Below, piece by piece: positions 1-5,909 of a DNA stretch of 9,831 nucleotides; positions within the stretch are counted from its first letter, which is position 1, and every line of letters begins with the position of its first letter. Under the pieces are notes generated by a model. The model saw only the letters and a program-made list of their open reading frames with translations, searched no databases and had not been told where the DNA came from. A program made the position numbers and the translations under genes. The DNA is from Deltaproteobacteria bacterium. GTDB lineage: Bacteria; Desulfobacterota; DAOWOC01. The stretch is from NCBI GenBank assembly GCA_030642225.1, contig DAOWOC010000016.1, forward strand, positions 1 to 9,831. Direction: 5' to 3'.

Positions 1-228
1 GTTATAGGAATTTCGCATCCAAAGTGGGTTGAGGCCGTAGTTGCTGTTGTAGTGCCCAAAAAAAATACAGATATTACAGAAGATATTATACAGAAATATT
101 GCGACAAAAATCTTGCAAGGTTTAAATCGCCTAAAAAAGTGATTTTGGTTGATGCTTTGCCTAAAACACCAACCGGAAAAATATTAAAAAGGGATATGCG
201 AAAGACTTATAAGGATATTTTTGCCTGA
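1..228 (+). CDS. Acyl-CoA synthetase (AMP-forming), C-terminal end only
   Basis: This is the last 75 residues of an ANL-superfamily (AMP-binding) acyl-CoA synthetase or ligase, open at the left window edge. The enzyme activates a carboxylic acid to an acyl-adenylate and transfers it to CoA. The fragment begins in the small mobile C-terminal domain with the family signature VIGISHPKWVEAVVAVVVPK. It ends with the A10 motif PKTPTGKILKR, in which fragment residue K60 is the conserved catalytic lysine for adenylation. The TGA stop is at 226-228. Acid specificity is decided by the missing N-terminal domain, so the substrate cannot be called. The gene lies 58 bases upstream of a CBS-domain gene on the same strand. 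A functional link to the crotonase-family gene at 2898 is possible but not shown. Confidence 0.93.
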   Translation, partial: VIGISHPKWVEAVVAVVVPKKNTDITEDIIQKYCDKNLARFKSPKKVILVDALPKTPTGKILKRDMRKTYKDIFA

Positions 229-286
229 TTTTTCACGACCTTTTATAAATTTAAAATAATATTAAATCTGACTCATTGGAGAGATT

Positions 287-754
287 ATGCTTAAAGTAAA
301 AGATATTATGACAAAAGATGTTATCACCATATCGCCCGAAGTCAATATTGCAACAGCAGTAGAGATTCTTCTCAGCCATCATATTAACGGCATACCGGTT
401 GTTGATGATAATGGCAAATTGCTTGGTATCATCTGTCAGAGCGATCTTGTCATTCAACAGAAAAAAATGCCTATTCCATCATTATTTGCTTTATTGGATG
501 GATTTATCCCCTTTACATCATTAAAGCATCTTGAAAAAGAAGTTCAAAAAATTGCTGCAACTACTGTGGAGCAGGCAATGACAAAAAAAACTGTGACTGT
601 GGGGCCTGATGCCGGCATAGATGAAGTTGCCGAACTTATGGTTGTTAAGGGTTTTCATACACTCCCTGTGCTTGATAATGAGATATTGATTGGTATTATT
701 GGTAAGGAAGATGTCTTGAAAACACTTTTTACAGTTGGAACTGATAGTAAATAA
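287..754 (+). CDS. Tandem CBS-domain protein
   Basis: A 155-residue cytosolic protein made almost entirely of two CBS motifs (a Bateman module), at about residues 8-57 and 95-148. Each starts with the usual pattern (VKDIMTKDVITISPEVNI and VEQAMTKKTVTVGPDAGI) and continues through GIPVVDDNGKLLGII and TLPVLDNEILIGII. CBS pairs bind adenosine nucleotides such as AMP, ATP or SAM and usually act as energy sensors for a partner enzyme or channel. No effector domain is attached, so the target is unknown. A linker of about 35 residues between the two motifs (PIPSLFALLDGFIPFTSLKH) is longer than the minimum and rather hydrophobic. The ATG is preceded by GGAGAG at 278-283. There is no signal peptide or membrane segment. 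Confidence 0.9.
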   Translation: MLKVKDIMTKDVITISPEVNIATAVEILLSHHINGIPVVDDNGKLLGIICQSDLVIQQKKMPIPSLFALLDGFIPFTSLKHLEKEVQKIAATTVEQAMTKKTVTVGPDAGIDEVAELMVVKGFHTLPVLDNEILIGIIGKEDVLKTLFTVGTDSK

Positions 755-760
755 TAGAGT

Positions 761-814
761 AACCGTTCACGGTTCACAATTTTTTCAACCGTAAACTGTA
801 AACCGTGAACGGTT
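761..814. repeat. Inverted repeat built from AACCGT..ACGGTT units
   Basis: AACCGTTCACGGTT (761-774) and AACCGTGAACGGTT (801-814) are perfect 14-base inverted copies. The match extends to 17 bases with one mismatch (761-777 against 798-814). Each arm is itself nearly palindromic (AACCGT, two bases, ACGGTT). A third, decayed unit, AACCGTAAACTGTA (787-800), sits directly before the right arm with a 14-base period. The array lies between a stop codon and the next ribosome binding site. A run of five T (821-825) lies six bases after the right arm, so the hairpin could slow or end rightward transcription. It may belong to a dispersed intergenic (REP-like) family, but only one locus is visible here. 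Confidence 0.8.
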
Positions 815-839
815 AACCTGTTTTTCAAGGAGGTGTATA

Positions 840-1421
840 ATGCGTATAATTATTTCTTTAATTTTTATCCTGATATTGTCAACCTGCCCGGCAATTAAGG
901 CAAACGCCGGATTTGACCCTATCCCTTCCCCAATCAAAGAAGGCATGGAGGATTTTCACCAGGCCATGATTGAACATTTTAAAATCCCGCCCTTTGAACT
1001 GTTAAGGATGGAAAAACAGCGCATAAATCCTGTTGAGATGCCAATAGTTCTGCTTCTTGCAGCACAAGCACATGTTGCCTCACAAAAAATAACCAGCCTC
1101 AGGCTCCAGGGCCTGCCATGGATTGATATAACTTTAAAATTTGGATTAAAGCCCAATATATTTTTTGTACCTGTTAAAAGAGTTAAAGGGCCTCCTTATG
1201 GCAAGGCTTATGGATATTATAAAAACAGAGGAGGGAAAAATAGCGGGGTAATGCCCTTAAATGATGATGATATTCTAAATCTTGTCAATCTGAAATTCAT
1301 GTCTGAACATTACAGGATATCTCCTGATGAAATCATTAAGATGAGATCAAGCGGAAAAAATTTTATTGATATCAATCAAGAAATTAAAAAGGAAAATCAA
1401 AAAAATATTCTTCAAAAGTAA
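840..1421 (+). CDS. Exported hypothetical protein with two related helical repeats
   Basis: I do not recognise a named family for this 193-residue protein. Residues 1-23 look like a Sec signal peptide: Arg2, a hydrophobic core IIISLIFILIL, and a probable signal peptidase I site after ANA at residue 23. The product is therefore probably periplasmic. Cys16 is preceded by LST, which is a poor lipobox. Two segments resemble one another, about 69-103 (ending in ITSLRLQGLPWIDI) and 148-182 (ending in IIKMRSSGKNFIDI). Between them is a Gly/Tyr/Lys-rich stretch (GPPYGKAYGYYKNRGG, about 117-132). The start is set by a very strong AAGGAGGTG at 827-835, four bases before the ATG. The C-terminus is lysine- and asparagine-rich. 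Neighbours give no functional clue beyond other exported proteins. Confidence 0.8.
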   Translation: MRIIISLIFILILSTCPAIKANAGFDPIPSPIKEGMEDFHQAMIEHFKIPPFELLRMEKQRINPVEMPIVLLLAAQAHVASQKITSLRLQGLPWIDITLKFGLKPNIFFVPVKRVKGPPYGKAYGYYKNRGGKNSGVMPLNDDDILNLVNLKFMSEHYRISPDEIIKMRSSGKNFIDINQEIKKENQKNILQK

Positions 1422-1504
1422 AAAATAAGCAAAATAAGTCAGGATTAAAGTCAAAAGGAAAAAACAAATAAAACGCTATAATAAGATGTAGATGTAAACT
1501 GCAA

Positions 1505-1533
1505 TATCCTGCCTGCAATACGCAGGCAGGATA
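1505..1533. repeat. Perfect 12-bp hairpin (TATCCTGCCTGC / GCAGGCAGGATA)
   Basis: Left arm 1505-1516 and right arm 1522-1533 are perfect inverted copies around a five-base loop (AATAC). The arms are markedly more GC-rich than the surrounding AT-rich intergenic DNA. The right side is followed by A-rich rather than T-rich sequence, and the minus-strand exit has no T run either, so a standard intrinsic terminator is not supported in either direction. It sits in the 168-base gap between the exported protein and the lipoprotein gene. It could be a REP-like element, an RNA-stabilising stem or a protein site. Confidence 0.7.
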
Positions 1534-1578
1534 AAAAATAAGCATAACTTTATAAACTTAAAATTTTTACAAAAATAT

Positions 1579-1584
1579 TATAAT
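1579..1584 (+). promoter_or_regulatory. Candidate -10 box placed for a leaderless transcript
   Basis: A perfect TATAAT ends five bases before the ATG at 1590. The ATG has no Shine-Dalgarno sequence upstream, and an in-frame TAA at 1581-1583 prevents any earlier start. If this box is used, transcription would begin at about the ATG itself. No good -35 hexamer lies at the usual spacing, and the region is AT-rich, so a chance match is quite possible. Confidence 0.35.
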
Positions 1585-1589
1585 TTAAT

Positions 1590-2885
1590 ATGATTACTTA
1601 TTTAAAAATATTTAAGATATTCAGCATATTTTTTATATGTCTGTTACTGGTAACAGGGGTTGGATGCGCTCCAAAAAAAATAATAACCTTTGAAAAGGTT
1701 TACACGCCTCCTTCCATGGAATTGCCACCTTCTGAAGATGAAATCCCTTCCACAGAACCCATATTTAAAAAAGAGATAGTTATTGGCTGTCTGCTGCCAC
1801 TTTCCGGGAAATTTAAGCCATATGGCGAATCAGCATTAAAAGGGATTGAACTCGCCTTTGATCTGTTTAATAAATCAGACAGGCAACCTTTAATATCCCT
1901 TGCTATCCGCGATACTGCGAGTAAAAAAGACAATGCAATATCAGGCCTTTATCAATTGATAGATGAGGAGAAAGCAGATATTATTATAGGCCCCATGTCA
2001 AGTAATGCAGCAAGGGCTGTAAGTGAGCTTGAAAATCTTGGCACCCCTGTGATACTCATGTCTCAGGCTGAAAATATCCTGTTTGATAACAAATATATAT
2101 TCAGGCATTTTTTAACGCCAAGACAGCAAGTTTCAGCACTTATATCCCATGCAATAAATAATGGATGTGTAACATTTGCAATGCTTCACCCAAATGATAA
2201 ATACGGACAGAATTATAAAGATATTTTCATTGATGAGGTAAATAAAAAAGGCGGCGCCAGTGTTATAACGGTTGCCTACAATCCACAACAGACTGACTTT
2301 GGAAACGAGATAAAAAAATTAACAGGATGTCACTTCCCGCCATGCGATAATATTGATAAGAATAAGAATGATGAAAAAAATATTGACGATAAAGATGAAC
2401 CCCCGGTGATTGATTTTGATGCCCTGTTTATCCCTGACAGTCCTGACAGGCTTGTTCTTATCATCCCCCAGCTTGCTTATCATGATATTGATAACATAAT
2501 GCTTCTTGGAAACAACCTGTGGCACAATCAGGCGTTTATCTCGGAAACATACAGATATTTACACAATGTTGTTCTAACAGATGCCTTTGACCTGTTCAGC
2601 AAACGGTCGATGGTTCAAAATTATATCCGTACCTTCTACATTACCTATGAATCAAATCCCTGCCTCATAGATGCCATTGCGTTTGACACAACACTTCTTG
2701 CCATAGCAGGATTCCAAAACATGATGATCAGCAGATCCGGCACAATAATGGATGCGCTTATAATGCTCAAATCATACAATGGAATAACCGGCCTGACAAA
2801 ATTCAGCGGCAATGGAGATGCCATGAAAAAACTTATCCTGTTTAGAACAAAAGGTACGGAATTCAAGGAGATTATTGATCGATAA
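1590..2885 (+). CDS. Lipoprotein with periplasmic-binding (LpoA/YraM-like) domain
   Basis: A 431-residue putative lipoprotein. The signal sequence is hydrophobic and leads to LLVTGVGC, with Cys26 as the probable lipidated residue; the -3 position is Gly, so the lipobox is imperfect. Residues 27-60 form a Pro/Glu-rich linker. From about residue 61 a type I periplasmic-binding fold follows: IVIGCLLPLSGKFKPYGESA, then ADIIIGPMSSNAARAV, LGTPVILMSQ and FAMLHPNDKYGQNYKDIF. The DFDALFIPDSPDR segment is typical of the LppC/YraM group, whose E. coli member LpoA activates the peptidoglycan synthase PBP1a. The TPR half of LpoA is absent, so a solute-sensing or branched-chain amino-acid-type binding role is an alternative. 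A Lys/Asn/Asp-rich insert (about nt 2339-2403) precedes DFDALF. A crotonase gene begins 12 bases downstream. Confidence 0.82.
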   Translation: MITYLKIFKIFSIFFICLLLVTGVGCAPKKIITFEKVYTPPSMELPPSEDEIPSTEPIFKKEIVIGCLLPLSGKFKPYGESALKGIELAFDLFNKSDRQPLISLAIRDTASKKDNAISGLYQLIDEEKADIIIGPMSSNAARAVSELENLGTPVILMSQAENILFDNKYIFRHFLTPRQQVSALISHAINNGCVTFAMLHPNDKYGQNYKDIFIDEVNKKGGASVITVAYNPQQTDFGNEIKKLTGCHFPPCDNIDKNKNDEKNIDDKDEPPVIDFDALFIPDSPDRLVLIIPQLAYHDIDNIMLLGNNLWHNQAFISETYRYLHNVVLTDAFDLFSKRSMVQNYIRTFYITYESNPCLIDAIAFDTTLLAIAGFQNMMISRSGTIMDALIMLKSYNGITGLTKFSGNGDAMKKLILFRTKGTEFKEIIDR

Positions 2886-2897
2886 AAGGAGGTAAGT

Positions 2898-3680
2898 ATG
2901 CCGGAGAATGCTATTATCTTTGAGATAAAAGATAGGATCGCACTTATAACTCTGAATAGACCGGAAAATCGAAACAGCATGGATTATCTTCTTCTTCCAG
3001 CCTTTGAAAAATGTATACAACAGGTAAAAAAGAATAAAGACCTGCGTTGCATAATAATAACAGGTACTGGAAAGAGTTTTTGCGCTGGTGCTGATTTTAA
3101 AAGCAATATATTCGGGACAGAAGATAAACTCCCCAATGAAATCTTTATGGATTTTTACAGGCCTTTTCTTTTAATACAGGAGATTGAAATACCGGTTATA
3201 GCTGCCATGAACGGACACGCAATAGGAGGCGGATTCGGGCTTGCGCTTATATGTGATATCCGTATAGCAAATAATAATGCCAAATACGGCGCAAACTTTG
3301 CCCGTCTCGGCATCCATCCAGGTATGGCAGTAACCTATATGCTTCCCCGGATTATTGGATTGCCAAGGGCAATGGAACTCCTTTTTACAGGCCGTTTAAT
3401 CAATGGAAAAGAATCCGAAAAAATTGGTCTGGTCAATTATTCTGTTAAGGAGGAGGATGTTCTTGAGAAGGCCATGGAACTTGCACAAGAGATAGCCTCA
3501 TGTGCTCCAACAGCAGTAAAAATGATAAAACGTTCAGTATTCCGCGGTCTTGACTGGAATCCTGCCTTTGCAGCAGAATTTGAGGCTCACTGCCAGTCAC
3601 GCACCTTTGAGATGAAGGATGCAAAAGAAGGAATTCTGGCATTGCTTGAGAAGAGGAAGCCTGATTTTTGCGGGGTATAA
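2898..3680 (+). CDS. Enoyl-CoA hydratase/isomerase (crotonase) family protein lacking both hydratase glutamates
   Basis: A 260-residue cytosolic crotonase-fold protein of normal length. The CoA-binding and oxyanion-hole elements are present: ALITLNRPENRNSM near the N-terminus, SFCAGADFKS (A63-D66) and NGHAIGGGFGLALICD (G110-G112), then LPRAMELLFTGRLI. Aligning by eye to rat mitochondrial hydratase, the catalytic Glu144 position is Gly114 here and the Glu164 position is Phe134 (GANFARLGIHPGM). Classical water addition to enoyl-CoA is therefore doubtful. Other crotonase reactions (isomerisation, decarboxylation, hydrolysis, C-C cleavage) remain open. The start is fixed by AAAGGAGGTAAG just before the ATG. 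It lies 12 bases behind the lipoprotein gene and is probably co-transcribed with it, although the two have no obvious shared pathway. Confidence 0.88.
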   Translation: MPENAIIFEIKDRIALITLNRPENRNSMDYLLLPAFEKCIQQVKKNKDLRCIIITGTGKSFCAGADFKSNIFGTEDKLPNEIFMDFYRPFLLIQEIEIPVIAAMNGHAIGGGFGLALICDIRIANNNAKYGANFARLGIHPGMAVTYMLPRIIGLPRAMELLFTGRLINGKESEKIGLVNYSVKEEDVLEKAMELAQEIASCAPTAVKMIKRSVFRGLDWNPAFAAEFEAHCQSRTFEMKDAKEGILALLEKRKPDFCGV

Positions 3681-3706
3681 TTTGCCCAGGATACAGATAT
3701 CAATAT

Positions 3707-3751
3707 AAAAGGAGGTGAGAATTGGGTCATATAAAATGTTTATCAGGCTAA
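3707..3751 (+). other. Orphan strong ribosome binding site with nine-codon TTG reading frame
   Basis: AAAAGGAGGTGAGA (3707-3720) is close to a perfect anti-16S match, but no long gene follows. Six bases after GGAGG, a TTG at 3722 opens a nine-codon frame (MGHIKCLSG) ending at TAA 3749-3751. An alternative frame gives MFIRLKLYNHVS from ATG 3736. The next real gene uses its own site at 3787-3793. This could be a short leader peptide or the remains of a lost gene start. Translation is not demonstrated. Confidence 0.35.
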
Positions 3752-3800
3752 AATTGTATAATCATGTCTCATAATTTAAAGATAAAAAAGGAGTTTAAAG

Positions 3801-4223
3801 ATGAAAAATTTCAAAAACATTATTTTATTAACATGTGCGGTTGCTTTAATGTTTCTTACAGGATGTGCCGCAGCTTTATCAAACGTGTCTTATAGGCAGC
3901 CGGTTGGTGTGACACATGGTTTTGCTTTTGGAGATGTAACTTATCCCACTCTTCTCAATAGTCATACTGAGATTAAGTTAGACACAGATGATTTTGAAAT
4001 CATCAAGACTGTAAGTGTTGAGGCAACAAGTATGAATGTCCTTGGAATAGTCGGCTTAGGTGACAATGGTTATATCAAACTCTTTGAAAAAGCCCGTATG
4101 GCAGGTGCTGATGATATAATCAATATTAAAGTTGATACTCAAACTCAGAGCATTTTGACATTTGTTTATAGAAAGGCAACCACAAAACTTACAGGAACTG
4201 CAATCCGCTGGCGCAAAAAATAA
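3801..4223 (+). CDS. Small lipoprotein, TRL-like
   Basis: A 140-residue putative lipoprotein. The signal MKNFKNIILLTCAVALMFLTGC ends in a textbook lipobox LTGC with Cys22 as the lipidated residue. The mature part carries TSMNVLGIVGLGDNGYIKLFEKARMAGADDIINIKVD followed by TTKLTGTAIRW. This order (a lineage-conserved LGIVxLGD, an alanine/glycine-rich helix, then a V-D strand and a final TG-A strand) resembles the TRL-like family of bacterial lipoproteins. The assignment is by eye only, and the function of that family is poorly known. AAAGGAG at 3787-3793 sits seven bases before the ATG. It is convergent with the lipase gene on the other strand. Asp at the +2 sorting position is absent (Ala23), so outer-membrane delivery would be expected if Lol rules apply. 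Confidence 0.72.
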   Translation: MKNFKNIILLTCAVALMFLTGCAAALSNVSYRQPVGVTHGFAFGDVTYPTLLNSHTEIKLDTDDFEIIKTVSVEATSMNVLGIVGLGDNGYIKLFEKARMAGADDIINIKVDTQTQSILTFVYRKATTKLTGTAIRWRKK

Positions 4224-4232
4224 CCTTGTCCA

Positions 4233-4260
4233 CAGGGCTGAGGAAAATTTCTCAGTCCTG
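4233..4260. repeat. 10-bp stem-loop after the TRL-like gene
   Basis: CAGGGCTGAG (4233-4242) pairs with CTCAGTCCTG (4251-4260) with a single G-T wobble, around GAAAATTT. It lies nine bases after the stop codon at 4223, where a terminator is expected. The following bases are ATAAAAG rather than a T run, so it is not a standard intrinsic terminator. It may protect the transcript end. Confidence 0.5.
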
Positions 4261-4378
4261 ATAAAAGAGGTTGACCCGAGAACAAATGGCGATAACATGG
4301 CACATATAAAAAATGGATGTATCCTGCCAATGTAAATATTACAAAATGCCTATCCTTTTAAAAAAAATATTCTATCGA

Positions 4379-4417
4379 TTTTCCAGGTACTTTCGTCACA
4401 GGCAATTCCCTGGAAAA
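4379..4417 (-). terminator. Possible terminator of the lipase gene
   Basis: TTTTCCAGG (4379-4387) and CCTGGAAAA (4409-4417) are perfect 9-bp inverted copies around a 21-base loop, placed directly beyond the lipase stop codon (4421-4423). Reading leftwards, a run of eight T appears about 11 bases past the stem. The long loop and the distance to the T run make this a weak terminator call. The remainder of the convergent gap 4224-4420 shows no gene. Confidence 0.4.
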
Positions 4418-4420
4418 ATA

Positions 4421-5167
4421 TTATCTTTTAAAACATCCATTCTGCAAAAAATAGATAGACTGATCTATCACCTCTTTACTATTCATGATAAATGGATGGC
4501 AATAAGGCAAGACAAGAAAATCCGACATGCCAGCAAGTTTTGCATTCTCAATTGAGACCTTTCCATCATCATCCCCGGGGATCAACATTGAAAGTACAAG
4601 ATTAATACTCCTGTTTCCAGTAATAACCCCCACCTTATAATCAACCTTGCCAAGAGACAGAGGTATGCTGTTTTTACCGGTGCCAAGCTGAATACCGGCG
4701 GGGCCGTTCAGAGTCTTAAATCCGGGCATGTTTTTAAGTTTATCCACAACACAGCTTCCCTGGTTCGGCGGACTCAGCATAACCACCCGGCCAAGTTTCG
4801 CTATACTCTTCTTTGACAGATAATAACGGACAAGTATCCCGCCCATGGAATGTGTAATAAAATGGATCTTTTGGGGGTTGTAAGGAGAACATAAGCTCAA
4901 GGTCTCTTGTATAACCATGGATGAAAGTTTTTCAATCGTATATTTTCTTGAAGGATAATCAATATTAAAAACCCTGTATCCATGGCCGGACAATACCTTC
5001 TCTAACTTTTTCATTGATTTTTTTGTCCTTGTAAGCCCGTGCAGCAGCACCACGCACTCATCTGAACCATGCTTTTTGTGATTAATGATTGAACCGGAGC
5101 ATGCCCCTACAATTAAAAAAACAGCCCCTGCAAAGATCAATAATGTCTTTAAAAAAAATTTATCCAT
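4421..5167 (-). CDS. Alpha/beta-hydrolase lipase/esterase, probable lipoprotein
   Basis: A 248-residue alpha/beta-hydrolase that probably hydrolyses esters or lipids in the envelope. The N-terminus is Lys-containing and hydrophobic and ends in VGAC, an acceptable lipobox with Cys23 as the probable anchor. The oxyanion strand LLHGL is at 41-45. The nucleophile elbow is THSMGG with Ser107, DDDGKV offers Asp201 as the acid, and LPYCHPF supplies His224. All triad residues are thus present in the order expected for lipases that resemble triacylglycerol lipase/PGAP1-like folds. Close homologues of secreted lipases often need a foldase, and none is adjacent. AAAAGGA (5177-5183) lies nine bases upstream of the ATG. 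The gene is divergent from gmhA and convergent with the TRL-like gene, so it is probably transcribed alone. Confidence 0.87.
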   Translation of the reverse strand: MDKFFLKTLLIFAGAVFLIVGACSGSIINHKKHGSDECVVLLHGLTRTKKSMKKLEKVLSGHGYRVFNIDYPSRKYTIEKLSSMVIQETLSLCSPYNPQKIHFITHSMGGILVRYYLSKKSIAKLGRVVMLSPPNQGSCVVDKLKNMPGFKTLNGPAGIQLGTGKNSIPLSLGKVDYKVGVITGNRSINLVLSMLIPGDDDGKVSIENAKLAGMSDFLVLPYCHPFIMNSKEVIDQSIYFLQNGCFKR

Positions 5168-5233
5168 TAGGTTATATCCTTTTGACTGGATAGTTGTTTT
5201 TATATCCCCATATTATTTTGGTTTTCTAATTGG

Positions 5234-5260
5234 TTGACAGATTTAAGGCTATATTATAAT
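5234..5260 (+). promoter_or_regulatory. Sigma70-type promoter upstream of gmhA
   Basis: Perfect TTGACA (5234-5239) and TATAAT (5255-5260) hexamers lie in the divergent gap between the lipase gene and gmhA. They are separated by 15 bases, two shorter than the optimum. Transcription would start near 5267, leaving a leader of about 45 bases before the gmhA GTG. This is the best promoter match I see in the window. Confidence 0.65.
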
Positions 5261-5312
5261 TTGTAGCATTTAATACTAACCAATAAAAGGCTTAAAAATA
5301 AGGAAGTTTGTA

Positions 5313-5909
5313 GTGTTATCTAATGAGTTGCTCAAGGGTTTGGAGAGCGTCGCACAAAAAGGTAATGATGTGAAAAACAGGTTTGTCCTGAATGAGGGAC
5401 AAAAGCTTGTTAATGTGGTTGAAATGATCTTAAAGGCATTGTCAGCAGGCAATAAGGTCATTATCTTTGGTAATGGCGGGAGCGCTGCCGATGCTCAGCA
5501 TATGGCTGCGGAGTTTGTTAATCGTTTTAAAAAGGATCGTCAGCCCCTGGCTGCATTGGCGCTTACAACTGATACATCTGTGATTACTTCAATAGGTAAT
5601 GATTATAGCTTTGATGATATCTTTGAAAGGCAGGTTACCGCTCTTGGTTGCGCGGGTGATGTTGCTATCGGCATCTCAACGAGCGGGGAGTCGCTGAATG
5701 TTATAAAAGGTATTCAAAAAGCAAAGATGATGAATATGAAAACAATAGGACTCAGCGGCAATAAAGGCGGGAATCTAAAGGAATTATCAGATATATGCCT
5801 TGTTGTTGAGTGCAGTGACACGGCTATGATACAGGAGGTTCATCTATTTGCCGAACACATGATTTGTGAATTTGTTGAGCAGATATTTTTTGCACAGGAT
5901 AATAATTGA
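5313..5909 (+). CDS. gmhA: Phosphoheptose isomerase (sedoheptulose 7-phosphate isomerase)
   Basis: A 198-residue SIS-domain enzyme that converts sedoheptulose 7-phosphate to D-glycero-D-manno-heptose 7-phosphate, the first step to the ADP-heptose used in lipopolysaccharide inner core. The phosphosugar loops are clear: FGNGGSAADAQHMAAEF (52-68) and GISTSGESLNV (120-130), with GNDYSFDDIFERQV between. The zinc and catalytic residues of E. coli GmhA (His61, Glu65, Gln172, His180) correspond to His63, Glu67, Gln174 and His182, all present with a constant offset of two. The start is GTG at 5313, supported by AAGGAAG at 5300-5306, six bases upstream. A strong promoter precedes it. Its stop overlaps the next gene's ATG as TGATG, suggesting translational coupling. 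The usual partner hldE is not in the window. Confidence 0.94.
   Translation: MLSNELLKGLESVAQKGNDVKNRFVLNEGQKLVNVVEMILKALSAGNKVIIFGNGGSAADAQHMAAEFVNRFKKDRQPLAALALTTDTSVITSIGNDYSFDDIFERQVTALGCAGDVAIGISTSGESLNVIKGIQKAKMMNMKTIGLSGNKGGNLKELSDICLVVECSDTAMIQEVHLFAEHMICEFVEQIFFAQDNN

Noticed and set aside
4233..4260. Intrinsic terminator of the TRL-like gene
   Set aside because: The stem is good but the following bases lack a T run, so it is listed only as a stem-loop.
4313..4555. Plus-strand reading frame of 80 codons
   Set aside because: It overlaps the well-supported minus-strand lipase C-terminus, has no ribosome binding site, and its translation looks like random AT-rich sequence.
5229..5284. 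ATTGGTT / AACCAAT 7-bp inverted repeat around the gmhA promoter
   Set aside because: The arms are short and about 42 bases apart, so chance is likely and no operator type is recognised.
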